Source: Rhynchopus sp. YZ270_cl-10 (Eukaryota; Euglenozoa; Diplonemea; Diplonemida; Diplonemidae). Taken from it: a stretch of DNA of 64,000 nt. Position numbers and translations under genes: made by a program. The stretch covers positions 558,001 through 622,000 of the forward strand of contig OZ037854.1 of NCBI GenBank assembly GCA_964035575.1. The letters are read 5' to 3'. The notes under the pieces were generated by a model. That model was not told the origin of the DNA and did no database searches. It was given only the letters and a program-made list of their open reading frames with translations. Within the stretch, counting starts at the first letter, position 1, and the number at the start of each line of letters is the position of its first letter. Shown in pieces: positions 22,143-32,407 of this stretch.

Positions 22143-24456
22143 TTTTGAGAAGCCTTCCCCCCCTCCCAAGTCCAGAACACAAAAAGATGGACCATCTAAA
22201 AAAAAAAAACACACAGGACGAGAGAGAAGAAAGAGAGAACTGTAATTCGTGAGAACATTTTTTTGGGGGGGTTTTTTTTGGCGTTCCGTTTAGTGTTGTC
22301 AGTCTACGTATTTTGGGGTGGGTAAGGATAGGGGTATGCTGTATTTTTTTCTTCTGTTGACCTGGAAAATGGAATTGTAGGGCACATCATACGTTCCGGG
22401 TCCACTAGTCACCAATAGGTCCACAGTTCACGAAGGGAAGTCTTTGTATTTTCAAAATCAACTTTCTTTTCTCCCCTCCCTCCCCTGCCAAAGCATTGCG
22501 GAAATATTTGCAATTTTTTTTTTTGTTTGCCACTTTTTATTGTACTGTGAAAAGGGATGGGATGGGGATGGGGTTGGTGTTACAATGAGAGCGAACATTG
22601 TTAAGGTACACTGTCATCGAGAGGACTTTGTATTTTTAAGACACTGTTTTTGTTTTTTTTGTTTTCAATTAAGGGACACACACCCCTTAAAAAATGATTG
22701 AATATGCAAAAAAGGGGGTGTTGTTACCACCCACAATACGCAACTTTTATCCCCAGCCCTCCCCCATACCCCATACCCCATGCACACCGTGCTTCTATTG
22801 TGCTGCATCTTACCCTGCACAATACGTAAACCGAAATAAAATATAAAGTTGGAGAAAAGCTTACAGGGGGGGTCGAGAGAGAGAAGGGGGGGACAAGCTG
22901 TTGTAATAGGCTAATAGCACCGAAGTTGTGTGGTGAGATGTGTCTCGACCACGAGAGGGTTTTGTATTTCAAGTCAAAAAAAAATTTTTTTTTGTCTGGA
23001 GAGCTGAATTTCTCTTTTTATCTACTAGATTTTGCCTGACATTTTGATGGAGTTTACGTGGTATTCACAGCACTAAAACTCCACCAAATTTCAGGCGAAA
23101 ATCAGGTGATTTATGTACAATATATGTCTCAAGCACTCATTGCGTTCCTCTCACACTCTAGTTGCAGCGTGTATCACTGACCATGTGTTCGATACAAGAG
23201 GGTGTGTGTGTGTTTTTTTTTTTTTTTTTTTAAATTTGCATGTGACCGATCAGAGGCTTAGGTTCATCTTTACCGACTTTTTTCTTTTGTTTTTTTTTGA
23301 GGGGGGAAAGGTGGGGGGTGAGAAGAAATTTCTTACACAACACCACCTAAACAAAAAAAACCACTAACCTGCACAAAACAAACAAAACAAAACAAAAAAA
23401 CTGTTCGTCAGTCCTACTGTATCTCTCTTGATAGCCTCTTTCAAATAACTCAAACAAATCAATTTTTTAAAGTGAACTGAATGGACCTCAGATATCTGCT
23501 CCTGCAACGGAAAGATTTTCTTTTTTTTTCTCTCTTTTTTCTCTTTTTTTTTTCTTGTATTCCACCCGCATTGGAGGTGCGAGGACTAACGGTTTACACA
23601 GCAGACCCCTTCCCCCCCTTTTGTGTTGTATTCTTTAATTTTTACTGAGGAGAGGGGTGAGAAAAAAAAAACAAAGATTGCAAAAAGAAAAAAAAAAACA
23701 CATCTAGCTTTTAAAAAAAACTTGAGATATCTGTTTGCAGCATGTGTATGAGAGTTGTATCTTCTTTTTTTTTTATACATTGTGAAACCTGACCACAAAG
23801 ACACCCGGACGTTCTTTGGTAAAAGGAAATGTATTGTGGTGATGGTGTTCCTTGCCCAGATTAAAAGGCTTCCCCCCCCCCAACCTTCCCAGTGGTTTCA
23901 CTCAACAAAATTTACCACAGTTTGTCCACCTTGATTCTTTCCACCCCCCTTTTGTGTGGAAACAAGGTTTACTTCAATTTAGGAGGGGGGGGGTTTTTTT
24001 TCCTGTGTGTGCATGAGTTCTCAAAATGCTCAGTACTTCCCCACCACCCCTCTGGCCTTTATTTTCTTCTATTTCTCTTTTCAAAAAGCAAGGGGGGGAA
24101 ACAAACTCTCCCCCTCTCCCCCAGCCAGCTGAACAGGGCTTCTCTTATCCTCTTGCGAATGAATGAGAGCATCCCCGCCCTGTCACCTTGGTTAAGGTTA
24201 TCACTTCACACACACACAAAGGGAGGGAAGGGGGGGGAGGAAAAAAAACAAAACAAAAAAAACAGACGTTGTCATACTGGTTATCGCGACAAAAAGGATT
24301 TCAACAAAACAAAAAAAGAGTTTTTTTTTTTTTTTTGTGTTGATTTGTTACTATACTCTGCTCCCTTTCCCCCCTTTTCTTAATCTACACAACTGAAAAC
24401 AGGGTAGGGGGACGGTGTGAAGTAAAGTAGTATACAAGACAATACTAGAAGAAACA
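22143..24456. other. intergenic stretch with R3 repeats
   Basis: About 2.3 kb without a gene. R3-type blocks occur near 22403-22440 (AGTTCACGAAGGGAAGTC), 22603-22641 (GGTACACTGTCATCGAGAGG) and 22943-22978 (CCACGAGAGGGTTTTGTATT). An R1-like tail (CAGAGGCTTAGGTTCATCTT) lies at 23250-23270. The rest is T-, A- and C-rich homopolymer sequence. Confidence 0.45.
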
Positions 24457-24959
24457 ATGGCAGAGACACTAATGCATATTAAATGTCAGACCGCTGAGGG
24501 AAAGGTCTCACACTTCAAGATCAAGGTATGTAGCATGTGTACCCCCCCCCTCCTTTCTCTTCCCTCCATTCTCCTCCACCACAAGCCTGCTGTATGGAGG
24601 TTCCTTACAGCCTTTTCAGGGATTTTTTTTGTTGTCTTTTATTCAATAACGTCACCTTTTTCTCGGGTTTTCATAGTTTACAAAAGTTTGGGGTGCATTT
24701 AGACCCTATTATACCTTCTATTCAGTAGAATTGGAAGAATATGAAATAATAGTTCACTTCCCCTCTACCACCATTATCACAGCAAACAACAATGCTGCGC
24801 AAGCTGATCGAGGCGTACTGCACAGAGGAGGACACACCCAGAACGGACCTTCGCTTTCTCTTTGATGGAACGCCGGTAGCGGACACCGACACACCACTCG
24901 GGCTGGACATGGCTGACGAGGATGTGCTTGATGTCATTGCAGGCCAATGTGGCGGCTGA
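24457..24959 (+). CDS. SUMO: SUMO (ubiquitin-like modifier)
   Basis: Two exons (24457-24525 and 24783-24959, phase 0, donor GTATGT, acceptor CACAG) encode 81 aa. The sequence follows SUMO along its length: HIKCQTAEGKVSHFKIK (first strands), TTMLRKLIEAYC (helix), LRFLFDGTPV and MADEDVLDVI. It ends in QCGG, the di-glycine used for isopeptide linkage to lysines of target proteins. Two features stand out. The flexible N-terminal tail of typical SUMOs (95-100 aa) is almost absent, and the stop follows the GG directly, so no C-terminal processing by a SUMO protease would be needed. The 257-bp intron is T/C-rich. Confidence 0.9.
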
Positions 24960-25697
24960 TGCCTCCCTCCCAGGCTTCATGCCATTCAGCACGAAAGACA
25001 CCACCTTGGGATGCCTTCTGCTCGGAAACACTTTAAGTGTTCAAACAACAGCGACAGCTGTTGGGAGCTGAAGGGAGTGCTGTACGATGGCATCCCTGCG
25101 CTGTGCTGTGCTGTGACCCCTCAGTGTTATTACTGAATCTCCCCCGAGGGAGTCAGTATTTCTCCGAGGGCCCGTAGATCACTGAAGACAAGAGGCAACA
25201 GTAACAAAAGGTGTAAACAGCGCAGAAGGGAAGGGGTGTCTGCTTTTTCCAGAAACTTCGCTGTGAACGTTATACTACGCTTGGTACTCAAGATGACCCT
25301 TTTATATTGTGTTGCGTGTCTGAGGAGGGGTTGTTGTTACCTTATTGCATGCAGAGAAGGAAATACTGGTGACATGGGCAGAGGTGATAGTGGTGGTGGT
25401 GGTGGCCCACTTATACATAGGTTCTGTGCGTCGGTCATGTACCCAAATGCAGGAGGGGTGGGAAGTGGTGCCCTGTTGTAGCGTTTAGCTCTCGAAGCGA
25501 CAGTGGGGAGGGAGAACCTAAAGGGGATAGGGGGTCATGGACAGAGTTGGGCTGGTGAGTTCATGGAAGAAGAGGGAGAAGGAAAAAATAAAGGCTTTTT
25601 TCTTCTGTGTGAAATGTTTTTGTATTCAACATACCTCCTCACCCTAAAGGTTAACACTACACCCTACTACTACTAAACACAACACAACAAGATCACG
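24960..25697. other. intergenic spacer
   Basis: No gene seen between SUMO and the VWA protein. An AATAAA hexamer lies at about 25586, just upstream of the VWA leader, and a short inverted pair (ACTGAATCTCCCCCGAGGGA…) near 25130. The leader before 25698 is ACTACTACTAAACACAACA-like and A/C-rich. Confidence 0.4.
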
Positions 25698-27560
25698 ATG
25701 GCCGCAACATGGACGGTTGTACTGCTGCTCCCGCTCTGCCTGGCAGAAGGCGCGCCCACGTCGCTGGAGGGGCTCGTTGCTGCGAAGGAGTCTGCGCTTC
25801 TGACGCTTGTCGCAACACACGAACGTGTGCACAGCGGACGGTGCACTGCAACGTGCCAGTGCTCGGTGTCTGCGTGCGGGTCAGTGTTTTCTGCGGCAGA
25901 CGGCTTTGCCTGCGAGCAGGAGGGCAGCACCTGTCCAAGCTGCACAGGGTCGTTCCGCAGCTCAGACACCACAGCCCTCCGCTTCTCGCCTGGATCCGAT
26001 CTGGCGAACCCTGAGCTGCGTGACGACATCTGTGCCACACACAGCACCCTCAGCACCTTCCAGGACAACAGGGACGCATACGACGTGGACGCGTACCAGT
26101 ACCTCAGCCACAAGACTGGCACACTTCGCATGTTCCCAGCAATCCCGCAGGATCGTGAGAACGGAAAGTGCTCGAAGTACGACCCACGCATCCGTCCCTG
26201 GTATGTGACTGCAGCGTCTGGGCCGAAGGATGTGATCCTGGTCCTGGATGTGTCGGGTTCGATGACCTCAGTGCACGACGTGCTGCTTAGAACATCACGC
26301 CTGGATGCAGTGAAGGGGGCTGTGGCGGCTGTGCTCGACACACTGACGCACAACGACTACGTCTCGATCGTGACGTTCTCAGATAGTGCAACTGTGCTTG
26401 GAACGAGGGCGATGGTGCGGGCCACTGCCGAGGCAATCGAGTATCTGAAGAAGAAGGTGAACTCCGTCACCGCTGGTGGTGGCACACACTTCATGAAAGG
26501 CCTCACGGCAGCATTTCAAACGTTTGAAGCTGCCGTCGCCAACGAGGCCACGTCGCACTGCTCACGCACGATCCTCTTCTTGTCTGACGGTGAGGCATCC
26601 GACGCCTCTTCTGTCTCCCCCAGCCTCGAGGTCCTCCAGAGCAGCCTTGCTGCGAAGCTTGGCTCAGGCGTGACCACCCCTGTGTCGATCTTCACTTACT
26701 CAATGGGTGCGGATGCCGACCACGTTCTCCCAAAGGACATTGCGTGCAAGAACAAAGGTGTGTGGGCACTCATCCCGAACAGCGTTGACCCCCTGACACA
26801 CATGTCGCACTACTACCAGTACCTGGCGGCAGGGATCAAGTCGACAAAGCCACGTTGGACAACACCGTACGAGGATGCCTTTGGGCTGGGCACGCTTGTG
26901 ACTGTTGCGGGCGCTGTGTACGACAGGTCGGGCGATGTCCCTCTTCTGATTGGGGTGGCTGGCATTGATGTCAAGATCAGCGCACTTGAGAAGTTTGACG
27001 GGTATGAAACGGTTGTGGCGAACCTGATTCTGCGCAGCAGTGAATGCACGTCTGCTTCACTCACTGAGTGCGACCTGCAACGGCTGCGTGCGTCTGCAGG
27101 TGCGGAGTGCCCTGCACCAGCACCGCCTCTGTCCACATGCGCGGCACAGGAGGTGGTGAACTGTGCGTCCACGAAGACGTCGTCGGAGCTGCTTTGCGAG
27201 GAGATGTCCTCCACGACGAAGCTTCCTGTGAATGCTGCTGCTGCTGCGCTGTCGTACAAGGACGTCAACTGCTGTGGCACGTGCTCGTTTGACCCGTCTA
27301 ACCCATCACCGCCCGTCACCAGTCCTGAGGAAGAAGAAGGGGCGGGTGGGGCGGATGCTGGCCTCATCGTGGGCGTGGTAATGGGATCGATTGGGGGCGT
27401 CTGCTTTATCGTGTTCTGCTACTGCTGCTTGGTGTCTGATAAAAAAGACGACAAGACGGCCGCCAACGAGCCGGCCCACAACGATGTGGAGGCAGCCAAG
27501 AAGCCGTCTTCCGTTGGCCCTCATGCACCCTCCGCTCCACCGGCCCGCCACGTGCTGTGA
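25698..27560 (+). CDS. membrane-anchored von Willebrand A protein, calcium-channel alpha2-delta-like
   Basis: A single exon of 620 aa. A signal peptide (MAATWTVVLLLPLCLAEG) leads into a Cys-rich N-terminal part. DPRIRPWYVTAASGPKDVIL then runs into a VWA domain, the same order as the VWA_N/dCache-to-VWA junction of voltage-gated calcium channel alpha2-delta subunits. The MIDAS motif is complete (DVSGSM, Asp184-x-Ser186-x-Ser188, plus FLSDGE downstream), so divalent-metal-dependent ligand binding is expected. A Cys-rich region and an acidic linker (EEEEGAGG) precede one transmembrane helix near residues 553-578 (GLIVGVVMGSIGGVCFIVF) and a 40-residue cytosolic tail. It is probably a type I surface protein. 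A chemosensory or adhesive role is an alternative to a channel subunit. Confidence 0.85.
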   Translation: MAATWTVVLLLPLCLAEGAPTSLEGLVAAKESALLTLVATHERVHSGRCTATCQCSVSACGSVFSAADGFACEQEGSTCPSCTGSFRSSDTTALRFSPGSDLANPELRDDICATHSTLSTFQDNRDAYDVDAYQYLSHKTGTLRMFPAIPQDRENGKCSKYDPRIRPWYVTAASGPKDVILVLDVSGSMTSVHDVLLRTSRLDAVKGAVAAVLDTLTHNDYVSIVTFSDSATVLGTRAMVRATAEAIEYLKKKVNSVTAGGGTHFMKGLTAAFQTFEAAVANEATSHCSRTILFLSDGEASDASSVSPSLEVLQSSLAAKLGSGVTTPVSIFTYSMGADADHVLPKDIACKNKGVWALIPNSVDPLTHMSHYYQYLAAGIKSTKPRWTTPYEDAFGLGTLVTVAGAVYDRSGDVPLLIGVAGIDVKISALEKFDGYETVVANLILRSSECTSASLTECDLQRLRASAGAECPAPAPPLSTCAAQEVVNCASTKTSSELLCEEMSSTTKLPVNAAAAALSYKDVNCCGTCSFDPSNPSPPVTSPEEEEGAGGADAGLIVGVVMGSIGGVCFIVFCYCCLVSDKKDDKTAANEPAHNDVEAAKKPSSVGPHAPSAPPARHVL

Positions 27561-28278
27561 TCGTCTGCCACCATTTCTTGTTGTCTCCCGACCGGTTCTT
27601 TGCGTTTACCTTTTCTCCCATATATTTCTCTTATTTAGTTTTACACGCAACCGGCAAAAGAAAACTTGCTGAACACGGGTGTCTATCCAACCCACTATTA
27701 CTTTGCACGAATCAGCTTAACCTCACTTACTGTAGTCTTTCTTTAACCAGTGCCTGTGTCCGTCGGTGTTCGGCGAGTCGTTTGCACTTTCAACTTTCAT
27801 TCAGTTTTGTTCTTTAGCAATGTCTGCAAGCGCCTAGAGGGAGGGACAACGTCCTTCAACTTCTCGGGTATTTTTGATGATCGTGCCTTACTCGGCACGT
27901 TCATTGGTTGCCGCCTTTGCGTCGTTTGCATTGCCGTTTGCCATGTCATGTGGGTTCTCCACTAACATGGTCCTCAATTGCAATGCCTCCACACAGCTCC
28001 CCCACCCATTCTTTATCTCATTATATAGCCACTGAGGGCTACCCCGTTTCCCCCTCTCCCTTAAGTTTCCTGGCTTATTGGAAAATAAATTAACAGATTC
28101 CTCAAATCATTTATTGTTTTTCTTACCACCTCTCGCTTCTTTGGCCTCATCCCAACCTTTCAACAAGAACACTCTCCAGGTGGGGCATTGTGGGGTCGAG
28201 GGGGGGGGTCTGTGTGAGTACACGAGAGAAAGAGAAAAAATCCCATCCTATCCCCCACCCTGCATGGGAGAAGCTGTG
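27561..28278. other. intergenic spacer with R2 copy
   Basis: An R2-type block at about 27746-27805 (CAGTGCCTGTGTCCG, TCGTTTGCACTTTCAACTTT). No gene; an AAATAAA hexamer lies near 28083. Confidence 0.45.
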
Positions 28279-29990
28279 ATGTCGGCCGCGGTATGTAAAC
28301 AGATTTTTCTTTCTTTTGTTGGCCGCAGGGTGCCCGCCTTTCACCCAGCTGGCATCGTAGGTCAGCGGGAGGTGTCTGCATTAATAACTTCACTTTTTCT
28401 CTCTGCCCCCTGTTTGATGCCGCTATGCTTTATGCTTTGTTAACACCTCACCCACACAGCTTTCCCCGCTCAGCAGCAACGGATGGGCGGAACCCGCTTC
28501 CCATGACGCTGCGCTCAACACATCGGACCCTGACCTGCAGGAGTTCCTCGGGCAGTTCGACTCCGTCATCCAGGCGTACAACCGCTTCCTGGCAGACCCT
28601 GCGCATAAGAACGTGCTCCCAGACAGCGTCGCGCCCATCCCCTCCCCACGCCGTGCCTCGCCACACGCCCACGCGAACACATGCTCATCGTGCACCTCGC
28701 CTGTGCTCCCCGCAGACAGGTTCTGCTCCTCCTGCGGCACACCGCTGGCCCCATGGCAGCCGCAGGTATTGTCTTTCATTTCCCCCCATTAGTCAGAGGT
28801 GCATCCTTAACTACCATTTTTTTTTGATTGATGAGCGGGGATAGGCTTATCAGATGTATACCTCGAAATGGATGTAGGATTGCATGGTTGAGGGGTCCAC
28901 CCGATGCACCGGTCATTGTACCAAAGGTACACTGTTCACGAGAGGGCTAGGCTTTCATCCGGGGGCTGGCATCGTGGGTCAGAGGTGCCTGCATTTAATA
29001 ACTTTTTTATTTTTCTCTTTTTTCACAGCAAAACGTTGCCGCCACACCCCTCCCTGCACCTTCACCAGCCGCGCAGCCGCAGCATCCGACTGCAGCACCT
29101 GGTTTACAGGGCTCGCAGGGGTCACCACTGCCTCCTGATTGCTTTGATATTGAGTTGGTCAGGGCATTGATGAAGGAGCGCACACGGCTGCATCCACAGA
29201 CACATGCACCAGCGGCAGACTCGCACACCGTCACTACCACCTCCACCCACACTGCCACTGAACGGTCCCGATCAAAAGGCAGGCAACCCATGCAGGCGAC
29301 ACGCACTGCAAGCACGCTGTCGGGGACACCACTGCGGAGTAGAAGTGCGAGGAACAGGGAGCTCTCGTTTGACAGCAGAGCGTCGACAAGCTTTGTGAGT
29401 CATGCGTCGGGAAAGTCGAGGGCGAGTCGTGGGCGTAGCGTTGGTGGTGCCTCGCATCGAACCAATGCAAGCCTCGCCAGCGGCTGCTCAGCAGTGTCAG
29501 AAAAGCAGAAAATGCTTGACCTCAACAAAGCAGACACATCCCTCCAAGGCGGCTACTTCCTCCCGCAGGACCTGAGAGGGTCGCAGTCCTTCTCTCGGGA
29601 AAAACGCTTCCGCCATCCCCAAGGCTTCCAGCACGAACAGTTTGCCTTCTATTTTTTGGGTATGTCACTATGTTACTAAAAATGGGGAAAAAAAATGAAC
29701 ATATCAAACAGATGACCAAGTCTCGAATGAAATCAAAACCGTCCGCTCCAAGCGTGGTCTCTCCCTCTCGTCGAGACAGTCGGAGCCGTCCTCCATGGTA
29801 TGCCAAGAGGAAACCTTATGAACAGAGGGCTTCTGTACAATGCTCTTATTGTACCAAAACACAACTACAGGCAATGCGCGGGTCGTACAACGGGAACGTG
29901 ACGACAAAGTGGGGTTTGAGTGACGGAGGTGGCGGTGGCTCTACACCAGGACCAGGTGCGTACCAGCCCTTGTTCGCGAAGCGTTCCTAA
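28279..29990 (+). CDS. zinc-ribbon protein with PG-rich (SHIPPO-type) C-terminal motif
   Basis: Five exons: 28279-28290, 28460-28765, 29029-29659, 29712-29797 and 29871-29990, giving about 384 aa. The joint after 29659 is phase 1 and the rest are phase 0. Exon 1 encodes only Met-Ser-Ala-Ala. Exon 2 has an acidic helix and then a four-Cys zinc ribbon (CSSCTSPVLPADRFCSSCG). Exon 3 is basic and Ser/Thr/Arg-rich, probably disordered. The last exon ends GSTPGPGAYQPLFAKRS, a textbook PG-rich STPGR motif of flagellar/microtubule proteins. A cytosolic axoneme-associated role is inferred from that motif and from the similar protein at 10405. Introns 1 and 2 both carry R4 repeats before their acceptors. 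Confidence 0.75.
28326..28388 (+). repeat. R4 repeat in intron 1 of the zinc-ribbon gene
   Basis: CCGCCTTTCACCCAGCTGGC, ATCGTAGGTCAGCGGGAGGT and GTCTGCATTAATAACTT match 28950-29003 and 53207-53272. Confidence 0.7.
28921..29003 (+). repeat. R3+R4 repeat in intron 2 of the zinc-ribbon gene
   Basis: AAAGGTACACTGTTCACGAG (R3 start) is fused to GCTTTCATCCGGGGGCTGGC, ATCGTGGGTCAGAGGTGCCT and GCATTTAATAACTT (R4). The intron then ends in a T/C tract and CACAG. Confidence 0.75.
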
Positions 29991-31372
29991 GCGTACAACG
30001 AGGTGCTGCCCTATGAGGAGTCTTGCACAATAGAGCCTTTCTCCGGGTGGGCGTTATAAGTGCAGAGTGTACCTCTGGTTGGTGATTTGTCGGGGAGGGT
30101 TGTGCCTTTTTTTAAAACGTTTCCAAACCCTGTCTTGTTGCTTCTGAACATTAGGCGTGACGTGCGTTTGTTATAACTTACATCTCTTCGTGAGAACCTT
30201 GTGCCTCCATCACACACTTTCAACTTTTTGAGGGATCTGAGGGAGTTTTTTTTTTTGTCAACGCAAAAAAAAAAGGGAGAGCATTTTGTGTCAAAACAAA
30301 AGAGATATTTTGTGTAAATTATTCTTAGATTTTATGTAGAACACTCTATACCAGAGCCTGTGTATGAACATTTGTGAACATTTGTGACAATTTGTGAACA
30401 GGTACCCCCCCGTATAGTACCAAGAGGGGAGGAAGAGTCGAAAAAGCAAGCGGCTGTAGAGACACACCTTGGGAATAAGGGAGTATTTTTTTTTTTTTGT
30501 TACAAACGATTTTCAAAGACAGGGCGTGTCTTCGTCTGCGTCTTGATTCATGGTTTTCAATTTACAGTAATTCGGGTGCCTTCCTAAAATGTTCCGTACA
30601 CATTGAGGAACATTCATTTCAAGGCTTCGCTTTTCGCTCCTTCTCTTCCCAACCACTGAAAAAAAAAAATTCACAACAACAAAACCACATCCCCTGTCAG
30701 ATAATACCCCTCTGTATCACATTTTTTTTTTGTTCCTAAAAGTTTTCTTCTTCGTCTTACACCGTTTCTTGAAGGGGAACAGAAAAGAGCAAAACAATGC
30801 AAAACACTCCCCTTTGTTTTTGCTGCCTGGTGCTTATTTCCCACAACACTTCCTTCCCTCCCCTTCCCCTCCTATCTGTAAGCGATGAATAAAAAAAAGC
30901 CGTTCATTTTTCTCTGAAGGTGACTAAGCACAAAGAGTCTTAGGGCCATCTTATAAACTTTTCTTCTGTTCTTTTTTGCACTATGTTTTACATAGTTTGC
31001 TGCACTTTAATTAAGGTCATTTGAATGCCCTTCTTTATCACCCCAGATAATCAGGGGGGGTTTTTTTTTTCTCGCGAGCAAGCGGAGGAGGTTCGGTTTG
31101 TGGCAGACACACCACACGTAGAAGGGGCGAGTCTGAATTTCCTTTCAGGTATCGTTGACGAAGCACAGAGGGTGCTTATACTCCTTAATGAGCTCGACTG
31201 AGATGAGTTTTAGTTTCAGCTACTCCTTCGTACTTCTCTTAGAAATGGATGCAGGACCGCATCGTTGGGGGGTCCACCTCATTGTACCTACTGTCAACGA
31301 GGCTTTTTTTGCATTTCAAGTCAAACCTTTTCCATGTAACCAAGCTCCCCACAGACACCCCACCCCAGGACT
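29991..31372. other. intergenic stretch with R1 and R3 copies
   Basis: About 1.4 kb without a gene. An R1 copy lies at 30917-30964 and an R3-like block at about 31288-31327, directly before the leader of the MOSC gene. A short direct repeat (CATTTGTGAACATTTGTGAC) occurs near 30368. Confidence 0.5.
30917..30964 (+). repeat. R1 interspersed repeat
   Basis: GAAGGTGACTAAGCACAAAG, then GTCTTAGGGCCATCTTATAA and ACTTTTCTTC. The core inverted pair is kept. Confidence 0.75.
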
Positions 31373-32407
31373 ATGTCCCTCTACGTGGAGGCATTGGTGA
31401 TATACCCCGTGAAGTCATGCGAGGGGATCACCCTGCAGGAGGCGGAGGTGGGTGTGCATGGGTTTAAGTACGACCGGAAGTGGGTCATCGTGGACGACGA
31501 GGGGGCCTTTGTCACGCGGCGTTCCCTGCCGAAGCTGGTGACTATTGAGACGGCGCTGGAGAAGGATGTTGCGACACGCAGGTCCACTCTGACGCTGTCT
31601 TGCTCTGCGGAGGGTGCACCTCCTCCGGTGCACATCGAAGAACAGTTTCTCTCCGATCCGGGTAAACGCACGGCCAAGCACATCACAGTGTGGGACTACG
31701 CGGGAAGCAACTGGGACTGCGGGAGTGCAGCCTCAGAGTGGCTGACCGCCGTCATTGGGAACGGCCGCCGCTACCACCTTACACAGTTCGCAGACGACGC
31801 GCGGCGTGAGCTAGGCCGCCACCACTTCGCCCGGTGGAACATCCCCACCCCCGACGACATGTACACCACCGCCTTTGCAGACGGATACCCCTATCTCCTT
31901 GTCACGGCCGCGTCGCTAGATGACATCTCCAACCGTTCAAAGGAGAATGGAGGAAAGGCGCTGGATTGGCGGCGTTTCCGTCCAAACATCATCATCGGCG
32001 GTGCCGGGGTGCACGAAGACGACACCTGGGGGGAGCTCAGCATCGGGAACGCAAACTTCCAGCTGATCACCGCCTGCGAACGCTGTGTCATGACAACGCT
32101 CAACACAGACACCCTAAAGTTCGACCGTCCAACCTCCCAGGCAAACCCCATGGCCCTTATGAAGAGCTTTCGCGACTTTGGTCGTGGAAACCTCTTTGGA
32201 AGCAACTGTGTGTCGCCCTCCTTAGGATGCATGGTGCATGTGTGCGATGAAGTGGAAGTCATCAGAGAAAAGTCCGAAGCGCACAGAACCGGAGACCTCG
32301 AGTCCCATCCACGCACAGAAGCGGCGAAGAGGAAACAGAAAATCTGTGCGGCTCTCACCCTCTCAGCACTATCAGCGGCCCTGGGCCTGTGGTGGGTTCG
32401 GAAGTAA
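31373..32407 (+). CDS. MOSC-domain molybdoenzyme, mARC-type amidoxime reductase-like
   Basis: A single exon of 344 aa. An N-terminal MOSC_N beta-barrel begins SLYVEALVIYPVKSCEGI and contains FKYDRKWVIVDDEG. The MOSC domain follows, with the conserved ERCVMTTLNTDT block, in which Cys238 corresponds to the molybdenum-ligating cysteine of mARC/YiiM-type proteins, and GNLFGSNCVSP downstream. Known relatives reduce N-hydroxylated substrates using molybdenum cofactor. The last 20 residues (AALTLSALSAALGLWWVRK) form a single hydrophobic helix with a basic end, a tail anchor. Animal mARCs are anchored at the N-terminus instead. The ATG is preceded by ACCCCAGGACT; an acceptor-like CACAG 20 bp upstream hints at a 5'-UTR intron. 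Confidence 0.88.
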   Translation: MSLYVEALVIYPVKSCEGITLQEAEVGVHGFKYDRKWVIVDDEGAFVTRRSLPKLVTIETALEKDVATRRSTLTLSCSAEGAPPPVHIEEQFLSDPGKRTAKHITVWDYAGSNWDCGSAASEWLTAVIGNGRRYHLTQFADDARRELGRHHFARWNIPTPDDMYTTAFADGYPYLLVTAASLDDISNRSKENGGKALDWRRFRPNIIIGGAGVHEDDTWGELSIGNANFQLITACERCVMTTLNTDTLKFDRPTSQANPMALMKSFRDFGRGNLFGSNCVSPSLGCMVHVCDEVEVIREKSEAHRTGDLESHPRTEAAKRKQKICAALTLSALSAALGLWWVRK

